Assembly: GCA_017477005.1 (NCBI GenBank)
Contig: JAFUXY010000290.1
Location: forward strand, 1-7,077
Direction: 5' to 3'
DNA: 7,077 bases
Source of the DNA: Lachnospiraceae bacterium
GTDB taxonomy: Bacteria; Bacillota; Clostridia; Lachnospirales; Lachnospiraceae
The position numbers and the translations under genes are program-made. Below the pieces are notes generated by a model. That model searched no databases. It saw nothing but the letters and a program-made list of their open reading frames with translations, and was not told the DNA's origin. Of this stretch, positions 1 through 5,932 are shown piece after piece. Each line of letters opens with the position of its first letter. The stretch's first letter is position 1.

Positions 1-1103
1 ATCGGATCGATCGCCATACTGTGAAGATCAATGGCGGACAGATTCATGCGTTGTCGGTGGATTATGAATATATCAAAAAAATCCGCGCATCCTATTACCT
101 TTTGGGTGCGCTGCTAGGAAAATACAAGAAATCAGAAGTGGCGCTGCCGGGCGGATGCGCGATCGGAGCAAGGCCGATCGACCTGCATATCAAAGGCTTC
201 AAGGCGTTGGGCGCCGCCGTCGATATCAGCTATGGTTTGATTTCAGCGAAGGCCGATCAGTTGGTCGGCGGGCATATTTATCTTGACAAGGTTTCAGTAG
301 GCGCGACGATCAATATCCTGATGGCGGCGACGCTCGCAGAAGGAAAGACGATCATCGAAAACGCCGCCAAGGAGCCGCATGTCGTAGATGTAGCGAACTT
401 TTTGAACAGTATGGGGGCGAATATCCGCGGAGCCGGTACCGATGTGATCCGGATCGTGGGCGTTCCTTCCCTGCATGGCACGGAGTATTCCGTGATACCG
501 GATCAGATCGAAGCCGGGACCTTTATGTTTGCGGCGGCTGCGACCCATGGCAATGTCATAGTGCGGAATGTGATCCCGCGGCATTTGGAGGCGACAACGG
601 CCAAGCTCTTAGAGACGGGCTGCGAGATCATCGAATACGACGATGCCGTGCGGGTAGTGGCGGAACGCTGCACGCTTTCGCATACACAGGTGACGACGCT
701 GCCTTATCCGGGATTCCCGACTGATATGCAGCCGCAGATGACGGCTCTTTTGGGGCTGGCGGAGGGTGTCAGCACGGTGACGGAAAGTATTTTTGAAAAT
801 CGCTTCAAGTATGTGGACGAACTGATCCGGATGGGCGCCCAAATCCAGGTGGAGAGCAATATCGCAATTATTCATGGCGTCAGTCAGTATATGGGAGCGA
901 GGGTAGCGGCGCCGGATCTGCGGGCAGGCGCGGCGCTCTGCATCGCCGGGCTGGCTGCGGATGGTATCAGTATAGTGGACGATGTATATTATATTCAAAG
1001 GGGATATGAGCATTTCGAGCGAAAGCTGCAAGGGCTCGGAGCCGATATTGAGCTGACAGATTCCGAGCGGTCGGCACGAAAGTTTATTCTGAAGGTTTCG
1101 TGA
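1..1103 (+). CDS. murA: UDP-N-acetylglucosamine 1-carboxyvinyltransferase (MurA), 5'-truncated by window edge
   Basis: MurA transfers enolpyruvate from PEP to UDP-GlcNAc, the first committed cytoplasmic step of peptidoglycan synthesis. The reading frame is open to the left edge. The GTG at 21 is internal and not the true start, because the codons before it continue the fold (RIDRHTV, then KINGG). Counting from that GTG, the catalytic cysteine is residue 46, in [11 protein letters not shown] (codon 156-158). The conserved Asp is 235, in [10 protein letters not shown], and the conserved Arg is 327, in QRGYE. These sit at a constant offset of 69-70 from E. coli MurA Cys115, Asp305 and Arg397, so roughly 60 N-terminal residues lie outside the window. 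All active-site residues that fall inside the window are present, and the C-terminus looks complete. Many Bacillota carry two paralogues (MurA and MurZ), and I cannot tell which this is. The HD-GYP gene starts 12 bp after the stop. Confidence 0.96.
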   Translation, partial: RIDRHTVKINGGQIHALSVDYEYIKKIRASYYLLGALLGKYKKSEVALPGGCAIGARPIDLHIKGFKALGAAVDISYGLISAKADQLVGGHIYLDKVSVGATINILMAATLAEGKTIIENAAKEPHVVDVANFLNSMGANIRGAGTDVIRIVGVPSLHGTEYSVIPDQIEAGTFMFAAAATHGNVIVRNVIPRHLEATTAKLLETGCEIIEYDDAVRVVAERCTLSHTQVTTLPYPGFPTDMQPQMTALLGLAEGVSTVTESIFENRFKYVDELIRMGAQIQVESNIAIIHGVSQYMGARVAAPDLRAGAALCIAGLAADGISIVDDVYYIQRGYEHFERKLQGLGADIELTDSERSARKFILKVS

Positions 1104-1115
1104 GGGGGAATAGAA

Positions 1116-2243
1116 ATGAAAAAAATATCAAGCAAAAGCCTGAAGGCCGGCATGATCGTAGCGCAGGATGTTTTGAGCAAACAGGGGCAGTCCATCGCAA
1201 AGGCGGGAACTACGCTGAACGCGGCGTTGATCGCGAAATTGTCGTTTTACCGCATTCCGGAAATCTATGTTGAGGAAGACGAGAATATTCCGAACATGGA
1301 CAAAAAGGAAGAGAAGAAGCCTGCGAAGGATCTCGAGGATATCAAGCCCAAGAATGAGACGATCGCCTATTCGGAACGGCTCAAATCCACTCCTGAGTTC
1401 CAGGAGTTTTCATTGAATTATTCCAAGAATGTCGCTGAGCTGCGGACGGCGTATCTGAAAATTTTGGGTGGAAACGGGGACGAGATCAAGAGGGACAAGC
1501 TCTTGAAGGGCGTGGAAACGCTGTTCATTTCGCATACGGCGCTCGAGCTTTTCGATCTGCTCCACACGATGCGTACCGTGGATGATTCCATCTATGCGCA
1601 TGGCGTGAATGTGGCGCTGGTGACCCGTGCGATCGGGAAGTGGCTCAAATGGGGCAAGGAAGAACTGAATACGCTGACGTTGGCGGGGCTGCTGTATGAT
1701 ATCGGCAAGATCAAGATTCCGGCGGAAGTGTTGAACAAATCCGGGAAGCTGACCGACGAAGAGTTTGCGATGATCCGCAACCATCCCAGGAATGGTTATG
1801 AGCTGCTGAAGGAGGTCCCGAATCTCGAGCCGGAGATTTTGAATGCGGCGTTGAAGCACCATGAGCGTTTCGACGGATCCGGATACCCGGATGGTCTGTT
1901 GGGTGAGGACATAGACGATATGGCGGCGGTTGTGGCGATTGCGGATGTATATGACGCTATGACGGCGAGCCGCAGCTATCGGACGCCCAAGTCGGCCTTC
2001 CAGGTCATTGCGATGTTTGAGGACGACGGTGTCCACAAGTACAATCCCAAGTTCATCCTGTCCTTCTTGCAGAATATCGCAAACGCCTACCAAAACAACC
2101 GCGTGATCTTGAGCGATGGCACGTCCGCGAGGATTATCTACATCAACCAAAACCGTCTTTCCAGGCCGATGGTTCAGTTGGATGATGGCTCCGTGATCGA
2201 CCTCTCCCGCCAGGCGGATCTGGAAATCACGAGATGCTTGTGA
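1116..2243 (+). CDS. HD-GYP domain protein, probable cyclic-di-GMP phosphodiesterase with a Tyr in place of the HD-motif His
   Basis: The protein has 375 residues. Residues 1-53 resemble the short N-terminal domain often found before HD-GYP domains (LKAGMIVAQDV, then a glycine-rich turn and IPEIYVEE). A charged Lys/Glu-rich linker follows at about 55-80. The HD-GYP domain spans about 145-320: His162, the HD position as Tyr194-Asp195 in LLYDIGK, His223 in NHP, His248-His249, the signature DGSGYP at 253-258, and Asp277 in AIADVYDAM. Family members hydrolyse c-di-GMP to pGpG and/or GMP with a two- or three-metal centre. The first histidine of the HD pair, usually a metal ligand, is Tyr here (codon 1695-1697), so activity should not be assumed. 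No transmembrane segment or signal peptide is visible, so it is probably cytoplasmic. The ATG is preceded by a strong AGGGGG Shine-Dalgarno sequence at 1103-1108. The 12-bp gap suggests co-transcription with murA. Confidence 0.93.
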   Translation: MKKISSKSLKAGMIVAQDVLSKQGQSIAKAGTTLNAALIAKLSFYRIPEIYVEEDENIPNMDKKEEKKPAKDLEDIKPKNETIAYSERLKSTPEFQEFSLNYSKNVAELRTAYLKILGGNGDEIKRDKLLKGVETLFISHTALELFDLLHTMRTVDDSIYAHGVNVALVTRAIGKWLKWGKEELNTLTLAGLLYDIGKIKIPAEVLNKSGKLTDEEFAMIRNHPRNGYELLKEVPNLEPEILNAALKHHERFDGSGYPDGLLGEDIDDMAAVVAIADVYDAMTASRSYRTPKSAFQVIAMFEDDGVHKYNPKFILSFLQNIANAYQNNRVILSDGTSARIIYINQNRLSRPMVQLDDGSVIDLSRQADLEITRCL

Positions 2244-2260
2244 TCGGGCAGTGGAGAATT

Positions 2261-2296
2261 TTGTCCATCGTATCCAAACACCGCTTTGGAGGACAA
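2261..2296 (+). other. Two-tier hairpin downstream of the HD-GYP gene
   Basis: TTGTCC (2261-2266) pairs with GGACAA (2291-2296), and inside it TCCAAA (2273-2278) pairs with TTTGGA (2285-2290). A 6-nt bulge lies on the left arm and the loop is CACCGC. It begins 18 bp after the HD-GYP stop. No uridine run follows directly, so it is not a classical intrinsic terminator. It may protect the mRNA 3' end or assist termination. A second, purely A/T palindrome of 8-bp arms lies at 2325-2343. Confidence 0.4.
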
Positions 2297-2354
2297 CCGA
2301 ACAGGTAGAAAAATTGCTGAAGTGAAAAAAATTCGATTTTTTTGAAATAAGTCC

Positions 2355-2383
2355 TTGACTTGTTGCATGAAATTTTGTATAAT
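2355..2383 (+). promoter_or_regulatory. Sigma-A/sigma-70 type promoter of tRNA-Gly
   Basis: The -35 TTGACT (2355-2360, 5/6 to consensus) and the -10 TATAAT (2378-2383, 6/6) are separated by exactly 17 bp. Transcription would start near 2390, about 27 nt before the mature tRNA 5' end. The sequence upstream of the -35 is A/T-rich (2321-2350), as often seen at strong stable-RNA promoters. Confidence 0.85.
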
Positions 2384-2385
2384 GG

Positions 2386-2413
2386 TTTTCGTTGTTGAGG
2401 ACAGCAACGAAAA
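2386..2413 (+). other. Hairpin in the tRNA-Gly 5' leader
   Basis: TTTTCGTTG (2386-2394) is an exact inverted repeat of CAACGAAAA (2405-2413). One G-T and one T-A pair extend the stem inward to a 6-nt loop, GAGGAC. It occupies almost the whole predicted leader between the transcription start (about 2390) and the mature tRNA at 2417. It could shape RNase P processing or be a DNA-level binding palindrome; the sequence alone does not decide. Confidence 0.5.
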
Positions 2414-2416
2414 GAT

Positions 2417-2489
2417 GCGACAGTGGCGTAGTTGGTAACGCGCGACCTTGCCAAGGTCGAGACCGCGGGTTCGAGCCCCGTCTGTCGCT
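2417..2489 (+). tRNA. tRNA-Gly, anticodon GCC
   Basis: A full 73-nt cloverleaf can be drawn by hand. The acceptor GCGACAG pairs with CTGTCGC. The D-arm is GCGT/ACGC with the loop AGTTGGTA. The anticodon stem CGACC/GGTCG carries the 7-nt loop TTGCCAA, giving anticodon GCC, which reads GGC and GGU glycine codons. The T-arm is GCGGG/CCCGT with one wobble pair and the loop TTCGAGC. The discriminator base is T, as usual for bacterial tRNA-Gly. CCA is not encoded: the next bases are TGG, so CCA must be added by the tRNA nucleotidyltransferase. It has its own promoter and a terminator directly downstream, so it is a single-tRNA transcription unit. Confidence 0.97.
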
Positions 2490-2499
2490 TGGGTTAGAA

Positions 2500-2541
2500 A
2501 ATCCTCGAAGCCTTGCGGATATAGGTCTTCGGGGATTTTTT
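2500..2541 (+). terminator. Rho-independent terminator of tRNA-Gly, possibly bidirectional
   Basis: A long stem forms between 2500-2512 (AATCCTCGAAG and following CC) and 2524-2536 (GG, then TCTTCGGGGATT), with one wobble and a one-base bulge. It is followed by a run of six T at 2536-2541. On the minus strand the same stem is followed by TTTTC (2500-2496), so it may also end transcription coming from the minus-strand remnant at 2563-3148. Confidence 0.85.
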
Positions 2542-2562
2542 GTTGCTTCGTCTTATTTTTGC

Positions 2563-3148
2563 TTACTGATCATTTTTCACCTTAAACTCCATGATAACGG
2601 CAACATCTTCTGCAAACATGGTAACAGACCAGGGATTGTAGATATCCTTGATGCCGCCGAAGGTGAACCCATCGTACCAGAACTTGACTTTCTCCTTCTC
2701 TGACGGATCAAAGCCCTGGCTGTCTAAGGCTGCAAATACTTCCGCCTCCGTAAACCCGAATGAGGTAGCGTACTTGTCGGACGTGGTGGTCACAACTGTC
2801 AGGTTGTTCAGGTCAGAGAAGATGGATTCCTTGCTGACCCTGGTGATGCCGGTCATAATGGCGCGGTGAAGGGAGGGGTTCGTCTTGAAGGTATTGTTGA
2901 ACAGAGTGCGGATGAACGCTGTCATTTCAGGCCAATACCCGTTTACATAGGCTTCCTGCAGCGGCGTATCGTACTCGTCAAGAAAGATCAGAACCCTTCT
3001 TGCCGAAACGTCGCGGGCGGGTGATGAGCGTCACTTCATCCTGATTTTCCCACCATTCGCGGATAAAATCGGTTTTGTCTATATAGAAGCAGTCATTCTC
3101 CCGTAGAAATGAAAAATCCTGCGTCCCCATAGATACCGTTTTAGCCAT
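2563..3148 (-). pseudogene. Remnant of AAA-ATPase-like / PD-(D/E)XK nuclease-like protein (PF09820 + PF08011 type), two internal deletions and a frame change
   Basis: The 5' part reads, in one frame, from MAKTVSMGTQDFSFLREN through FYIDKTDFI and LITRPRRFGK, the N-terminal hallmarks and P-loop region of this family. The normal TLNLSML continuation is absent. The next recognisable block is in another frame (about 2990 downwards): VLIFLDEYDTPLQEAY (Walker-B-like), then TGITRVSKESIFSDLNN, FGFTEAEV, KFWYDGFTFG and YNPWSVTMF. This runs straight into IMEFKV, which belongs to the C-terminal PDDEXK_9-like domain. Family members are usually about 500-580 residues; roughly 195 codons remain. One deletion lies near 2990-3004 and one near 2605-2615. 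The start at 3148 is supported by an AAGGAGG ribosome site at 3156-3162 (minus). These genes are common in multi-copy accessory sets in anaerobes and their biological role is unclear. Confidence 0.8.
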
Positions 3149-3232
3149 GAGCCTGCCTCCTTGTATTACCATCATCATGTTTGTGAGTCATCACCCAGAA
3201 CAGTTTACATGCCACGAACCATTACAGGCAGC

Positions 3233-3238
3233 ATTATA
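3233..3238 (-). promoter_or_regulatory. Possible -10 element for the minus-strand remnant
   Basis: On the minus strand a perfect TATAAT lies about 85 bp upstream of the start at 3148, in the short gap after the aldo/keto reductase. No good -35 is present at 16-18 bp (the best is an A-rich GAAAAA), so this is a weak call. Confidence 0.3.
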
Positions 3239-3265
3239 CCGCAAAACGAAAGCAATTTTTCTGCA

Positions 3266-4252
3266 TCAGCCCGATGCCGCCGGAGGCGCAATGGCACCAG
3301 ACAGGCGGTGAGGCAGGTACGGTTCCTCCAAATAGGCCACATCCTCTGCGTCAAGCTCCAAATCCACAGCGCGTACGGCGTCGTCAAAATGCGGCGCCTT
3401 CGTCGCCCCGACAATGGGCGAGGCTACGCCCTTGGCGAAATGCCATGCGAGCGCAATTTCCGTCATAGAGACTTGATATTTCTCCGCCAGTTCGGCAACT
3501 CTTTGGACAATGGCAAAGTTATTTTCTTTTTCAGCGTCGTATTTTCTGTGAAGGATTCTGTCAGTGCTGTCCCTCTTGCTTCCGGAATCCCAGGTCGACC
3601 GCGTCAGATGCCCACCGGCCAGAGAGCTATAGGGAATCAACGAAACATGGTACTGGCGGCATACCGGAATCAATTCCCTCTCATCTTCCCGATAAAGCAG
3701 ATTGTAATGATTCTGCATCGTAGAAAACAGCGTCCAACCGTTTTTTTCCGCGGCGATCTGCATATTGTGGAACTGATAACCAAACATAGCCGACGCGCCC
3801 AACGCGCGTACTTTTCCAGCCACTACAAGGCCGTGCAATGTCTCCATCGTTTCTTCAATCGGTGTATCATAATCAAACCGATGAATCTGATACAAGTCCA
3901 GATAATCAGTCTGCAACCGCTGCAATGTGCCGTCAATCTCCCGCAAAATAGCTTCTTTTGAGAGCTTTCCTTCGTTGAAATATACCTTGGAAGCCAGCAC
4001 GATTTTGTCCCTGGGAATCCCTGCGTTTTTGAGGGCAGTTCCAATGTATTCCTCGCTCGTGCCAAAGCTGTATTGATTGGCGGTATCGATAAAATTGACG
4101 CCCAATTGATAAGCGTGTTCGATCATAGCCTGCGTTTCTTTCTGGTTCAGGGTCCACTGATGAAATTGCTCCGAAGCCTTGCCGAAAGACATTCCTCCTA
4201 TGCAAATGCGTGATACTTCAATTTCTGTATTTCCCAATTTTGTGTACTTCAT
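3266..4252 (-). CDS. Aldo/keto reductase family oxidoreductase
   Basis: This is an intact 328-residue protein. Aldo/keto reductases are cytoplasmic NAD(P)H-dependent TIM-barrel enzymes that reduce aldehydes and ketones. The catalytic tetrad is visible: Asp56 and Tyr61 in FIDTANQY, Lys89 in LASKVYF, and His124 in LYQIHRFD. The N-terminus MKYTKLGNTEIEVSRICIG is typical. PYSSLAGGHLTR (207-218) and PIVGATKAPHFDDA (279-292) form the cofactor-binding region near the C-terminus. The length suits the YajO/YghZ-like branch. The substrate cannot be told from sequence. The ribosome site is weak (AGGT about 8 nt before the ATG), and the C-terminus is proline/alanine-rich. It is transcribed divergently from the recombinase and reads toward the pseudogene. 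No neighbour suggests a shared pathway. Confidence 0.93.
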   Translation of the reverse strand: MKYTKLGNTEIEVSRICIGGMSFGKASEQFHQWTLNQKETQAMIEHAYQLGVNFIDTANQYSFGTSEEYIGTALKNAGIPRDKIVLASKVYFNEGKLSKEAILREIDGTLQRLQTDYLDLYQIHRFDYDTPIEETMETLHGLVVAGKVRALGASAMFGYQFHNMQIAAEKNGWTLFSTMQNHYNLLYREDERELIPVCRQYHVSLIPYSSLAGGHLTRSTWDSGSKRDSTDRILHRKYDAEKENNFAIVQRVAELAEKYQVSMTEIALAWHFAKGVASPIVGATKAPHFDDAVRAVDLELDAEDVAYLEEPYLPHRLSGAIAPPAASG

Positions 4253-4590
4253 ATTTATACCTATTGAAAACCCTTAAAAGATAACCAAGGGGCAGCAGCG
4301 ATTTGCTACTTTCCCAGTTTTTTGTCAAACATACATCCCCTGCGTCATACTGGCTGTAAATTATGCGAATTGTCATCGATTATAGAATCCCGACTTAGAT
4401 CCACACTCCTGCCTATTATAGCGCAGTTTTCACCGGAATGACAGCCTTTGGAGGCACTCTCTCGCCTGATTTGCGGTAATGAAGCGAGTAAAATCCCACA
4501 GGAATCCTTATTATATTATGGAAAAACTGCCCAAACCCTAGCCGCATAGCGCGGACGGGAGGGCACAAGGCAAAAGAAAGGAGAGGAACT
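4253..4590. other. 338-bp intergenic region between divergent aldo/keto reductase and recombinase genes
   Basis: I see no convincing gene here. For the minus-strand reductase there is a perfect TTGACA (4323-4328 read on minus) but only a poor -10 near 4300-4306. Two TATAAT words on the minus strand (4379-4384 and 4415-4420) have no good -35. For the recombinase, T/A-rich -10-like words lie at 4512-4519 without a clear -35. GCAGTTTT (4423-4430) and AAAACTGC (4523-4530) form an 8-bp inverted repeat 92 bp apart. The recombinase ribosome site AAAGGAGAGG is at 4577-4586. Confidence 0.5.
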
Positions 4591-5595
4591 ATGGGAAAGG
4601 ACACGAGGGCAAGCATCACCGACCTGGCCGGAATGAACATCGAGGCGAAGGCGATGATCGAGGCATGCACGAGAAAGGTCTATGGCTACGCCAGGGTGAG
4701 CACGGAGGGGCAGGAATGCGACCGCCAGTACGAGGTTTTGGAAAAATTGGGGATAACAAAAGAAAACACCGTCACGGACAAGGCCTCAGGCAAGGATTTT
4801 GACCGCCCGGGCTTCCAAAAGCTGATGGGACTGCTGGAGCCCGGCGACCTGGTCGTCTGCAAGTCTCTGGATCGCCTGGGGCGGGACGTGCGCGAGGTGC
4901 AAAAGGTAATCAACGAAATTACCTATGTCAAGGAGGCCGGGATTGCGTTCATCGACATGCCGCAACTCAACTGCAACATCGATGCGTCCGCGTCGGGTTA
5001 CATGATCGCAACCATAATGCAGGTGGTCCAGTCCTACGCCGCGCAACTGGAAAGGTATATGATACTGACCCGCACGGCGGAAGGGAGGCGTATTGCGAAG
5101 AAGAAAGGGATAAAATTCGGTCGGCCGCTCAAGGAGCCAACGGGCGAGTTTTGGAGCCTGTTGAACAGCATCACAAGTGGCAAACTCAGCGTTCGACAGG
5201 CAGAAAAGGAACTCAGCGTCAACCACCGAACGCTGAAGAGGTGGATACGAATAGCGAGGGTGAAAGAGGCGAGGGAACGGATCGATGACGGAATCAAATG
5301 GATGGATGCCATAATGAAAGAGTGGGAGGACGCTTCGCCCGGAAACTTCCTCGGGACAGATATGGAAAAGAAGAACGAGCTCTTCGAGTGTAGGAGGTCG
5401 ATGGATGAAGCATCGAGAAAGCTCAGGGATTACGTCCCGGATACAAGGTCTGAACAAGGGGGAAAGCAGGGCTTGGAAGCGGAGATGGATTTCGTAGTAG
5501 ACGAGCTCGAAAAGGAAGCCAAAGAGTGCCTGTGCCGTGCGGAAGGCCTTGTCCGTTCGATGAATTTGCCGATGCCGGAGGCGTTGGTACCTTGA
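4591..5595 (+). CDS. Serine site-specific recombinase (resolvase/invertase family) with C-terminal extension; probable DNA invertase
   Basis: The protein has 334 residues. The catalytic resolvase domain covers about 29-165, with YGYARVSTEGQ (nucleophile Ser37, Arg35), the family motif SLDRLGRD (92-99; Arg95, Arg98) and the helix-E region from about 150, leading to KKGIKFGRPL (171-180). A helix-turn-helix follows at about 186-222 (KLSVRQAEKELSV, then TLKRWI). Classical invertases such as Hin and Gin end near here, at about 180-200 residues. This protein continues for about 110 more, a charged, probably helical segment that I do not recognise. A 28-residue leader precedes the usual N-terminus. 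The start is nevertheless supported by AAAGGAGAGG 4 bp upstream. Serine invertases cut at a central dinucleotide with a Ser-DNA covalent bond and rotate subunits. The paired inverted repeats 120 bp downstream (5715-5907) are the obvious substrate, but that pairing is inferred from position and site architecture. Confidence 0.93.
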   Translation: MGKDTRASITDLAGMNIEAKAMIEACTRKVYGYARVSTEGQECDRQYEVLEKLGITKENTVTDKASGKDFDRPGFQKLMGLLEPGDLVVCKSLDRLGRDVREVQKVINEITYVKEAGIAFIDMPQLNCNIDASASGYMIATIMQVVQSYAAQLERYMILTRTAEGRRIAKKKGIKFGRPLKEPTGEFWSLLNSITSGKLSVRQAEKELSVNHRTLKRWIRIARVKEARERIDDGIKWMDAIMKEWEDASPGNFLGTDMEKKNELFECRRSMDEASRKLRDYVPDTRSEQGGKQGLEAEMDFVVDELEKEAKECLCRAEGLVRSMNLPMPEALVP

Positions 5596-5714
5596 AAGAA
5601 TAGGGCAAGCATCTCTCGAAAAGTGCGAAAAGGCTGATAATTCGGGGATGAAGAAGGAAAAAAGGGGGAAAAATAGAGAAAACTGTAGCAGATAATCGGC
5701 GAAATCTTTGCGGC

Positions 5715-5746
5715 ATGATGCACAAAATTAAGAATTTGTGCATCAC
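5715..5746 (+). repeat. Inverted repeat left (IRL), putative recombinase crossover site
   Basis: This 32-bp element matches the reverse complement of 5876-5907 at 30 of 32 positions (differences at the outermost base and one core base). It is internally dyad-symmetric: TGATGCACAAA on the left and TTTGTGCATCA on the right, around the asymmetric core ATTAAGAA. The exact centre is the dinucleotide AA at 5730-5731, like the central AA of Hin hix sites. The non-palindromic centre gives the site a direction, opposite to that of the right repeat. Confidence 0.88.
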
Positions 5747-5775
5747 GAATTTTTGCAAATTTTTCAAATTTCACA

Positions 5776-5796
5776 TTGTGTAAAACACACAAATTC
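5776..5796. repeat. Palindrome inside the invertible segment, sharing 9 bp with the crossover sites
   Basis: TTGTGT (5776-5781) and ACACAA (5787-5792) form a perfect 6-bp dyad around AAAAC. The right side continues as CACAAATTC (5788-5796), which is identical to the inner arm plus core start of the right crossover site (5883-5890 region) and, inverted, of the left one. It could be a degenerate recombinase half-site or a binding site for a transcription regulator. Confidence 0.35.
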
Positions 5797-5842
5797 GCTG
5801 AATCGCTTTTATTCAAAATCCACCAAAATTGATGGTGAAAAT

Positions 5843-5871
5843 ACTTTAACATCTCAAAAAAGGTTTGTCAA
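5843..5871 (-). promoter_or_regulatory. Promoter inside the invertible segment, pointing left (away from loaP)
   Basis: On the minus strand the -35 is a perfect TTGACA (5871-5866). A 17-bp spacer follows, then the -10 TAAAGT (5848-5843, 4 of 6 to TATAAT). Start of transcription is expected near 5836. As drawn, the transcript would run left through IRL and antisense to the 3' end of the recombinase gene. I found no comparable plus-strand promoter in the segment (the best is TTGCAA at 5753-5758 with a poor -10), so loaP and the genes beyond should be silent or low in this orientation. Confidence 0.72.
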
Positions 5872-5875
5872 GCAA

Positions 5876-5907
5876 GTGATGCACAAATTCTTGATTTTGT
5901 GCATCAC
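5876..5907 (-). repeat. Inverted repeat right (IRR), putative recombinase crossover site
   Basis: This is the partner of 5715-5746. It has perfect 12-bp arms (GTGATGCACAAA and its complement TTTGTGCATCAC) around an 8-bp core, with central TT at 5891-5892 on the plus strand (AA on minus). It ends 14 bp before the loaP ribosome site. In mRNA read from the left, the element would fold as a 12-bp hairpin with an 8-nt loop just ahead of that site. Confidence 0.88.
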
Positions 5908-5932
5908 TTTACCCGCCAGAGAGGGAGGCGCG

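Larger units (their letters stand above)
5747..5875. mobile_element. Putative invertible promoter segment (inverton), shown in predicted OFF orientation
   Basis: This is a 129-bp segment between the two inverted repeats, about 29% GC by hand count, against roughly two thirds GC in the loaP gene next to it. It contains no credible gene: the open frame running through it into loaP has no ribosome site and depends on the repeats. It carries one good promoter, on the minus strand, whose -35 ends 4 bp from the right repeat. Recombination between the two central dinucleotides (5730/5731 and 5891/5892) would flip it. The mirrored promoter would then have its -35 at about 5751-5756, its -10 at about 5774-5779 and a start near 5786, reading into loaP with a leader of about 147 nt. 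Inversion itself is inferred, not observed. Confidence 0.8.

Noticed and set aside
2325..2343. A7T/AT7 palindrome as the terminator of the HD-GYP gene
   Set aside because: The stem is purely A/T and weak. It more likely contributes an A/T-rich upstream element to the tRNA promoter.
2417..2489. tRNA-Gly as an integration site for a mobile island
   Set aside because: I looked for a second copy of the tRNA 3' end downstream and saw none in the window. No tyrosine integrase is present.
2392..2703. Plus-strand reading frame across the tRNA
   Set aside because: It overlaps the tRNA and terminator and is antisense to the pseudogene, with no family resemblance.
4423..4530. Inverted repeat GCAGTTTT / AAAACTGC as a second invertible segment or transposon ends
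   Set aside because: Only 8 bp match, there is no dyad core or promoter between, and there is no similarity to the 32-bp crossover sites.
4416..4670. Minus-strand frame overlapping the recombinase start
   Set aside because: It is antisense to the strongly supported recombinase start and ribosome site, and its composition shows no recognisable protein.
5738..5932. N-terminal extension of the LoaP-type protein back to 5738
   Set aside because: It lies in the invertible segment, has no ribosome site and no NGN-like residues, and would be swapped on inversion. Homology and a good ribosome site support 5933.
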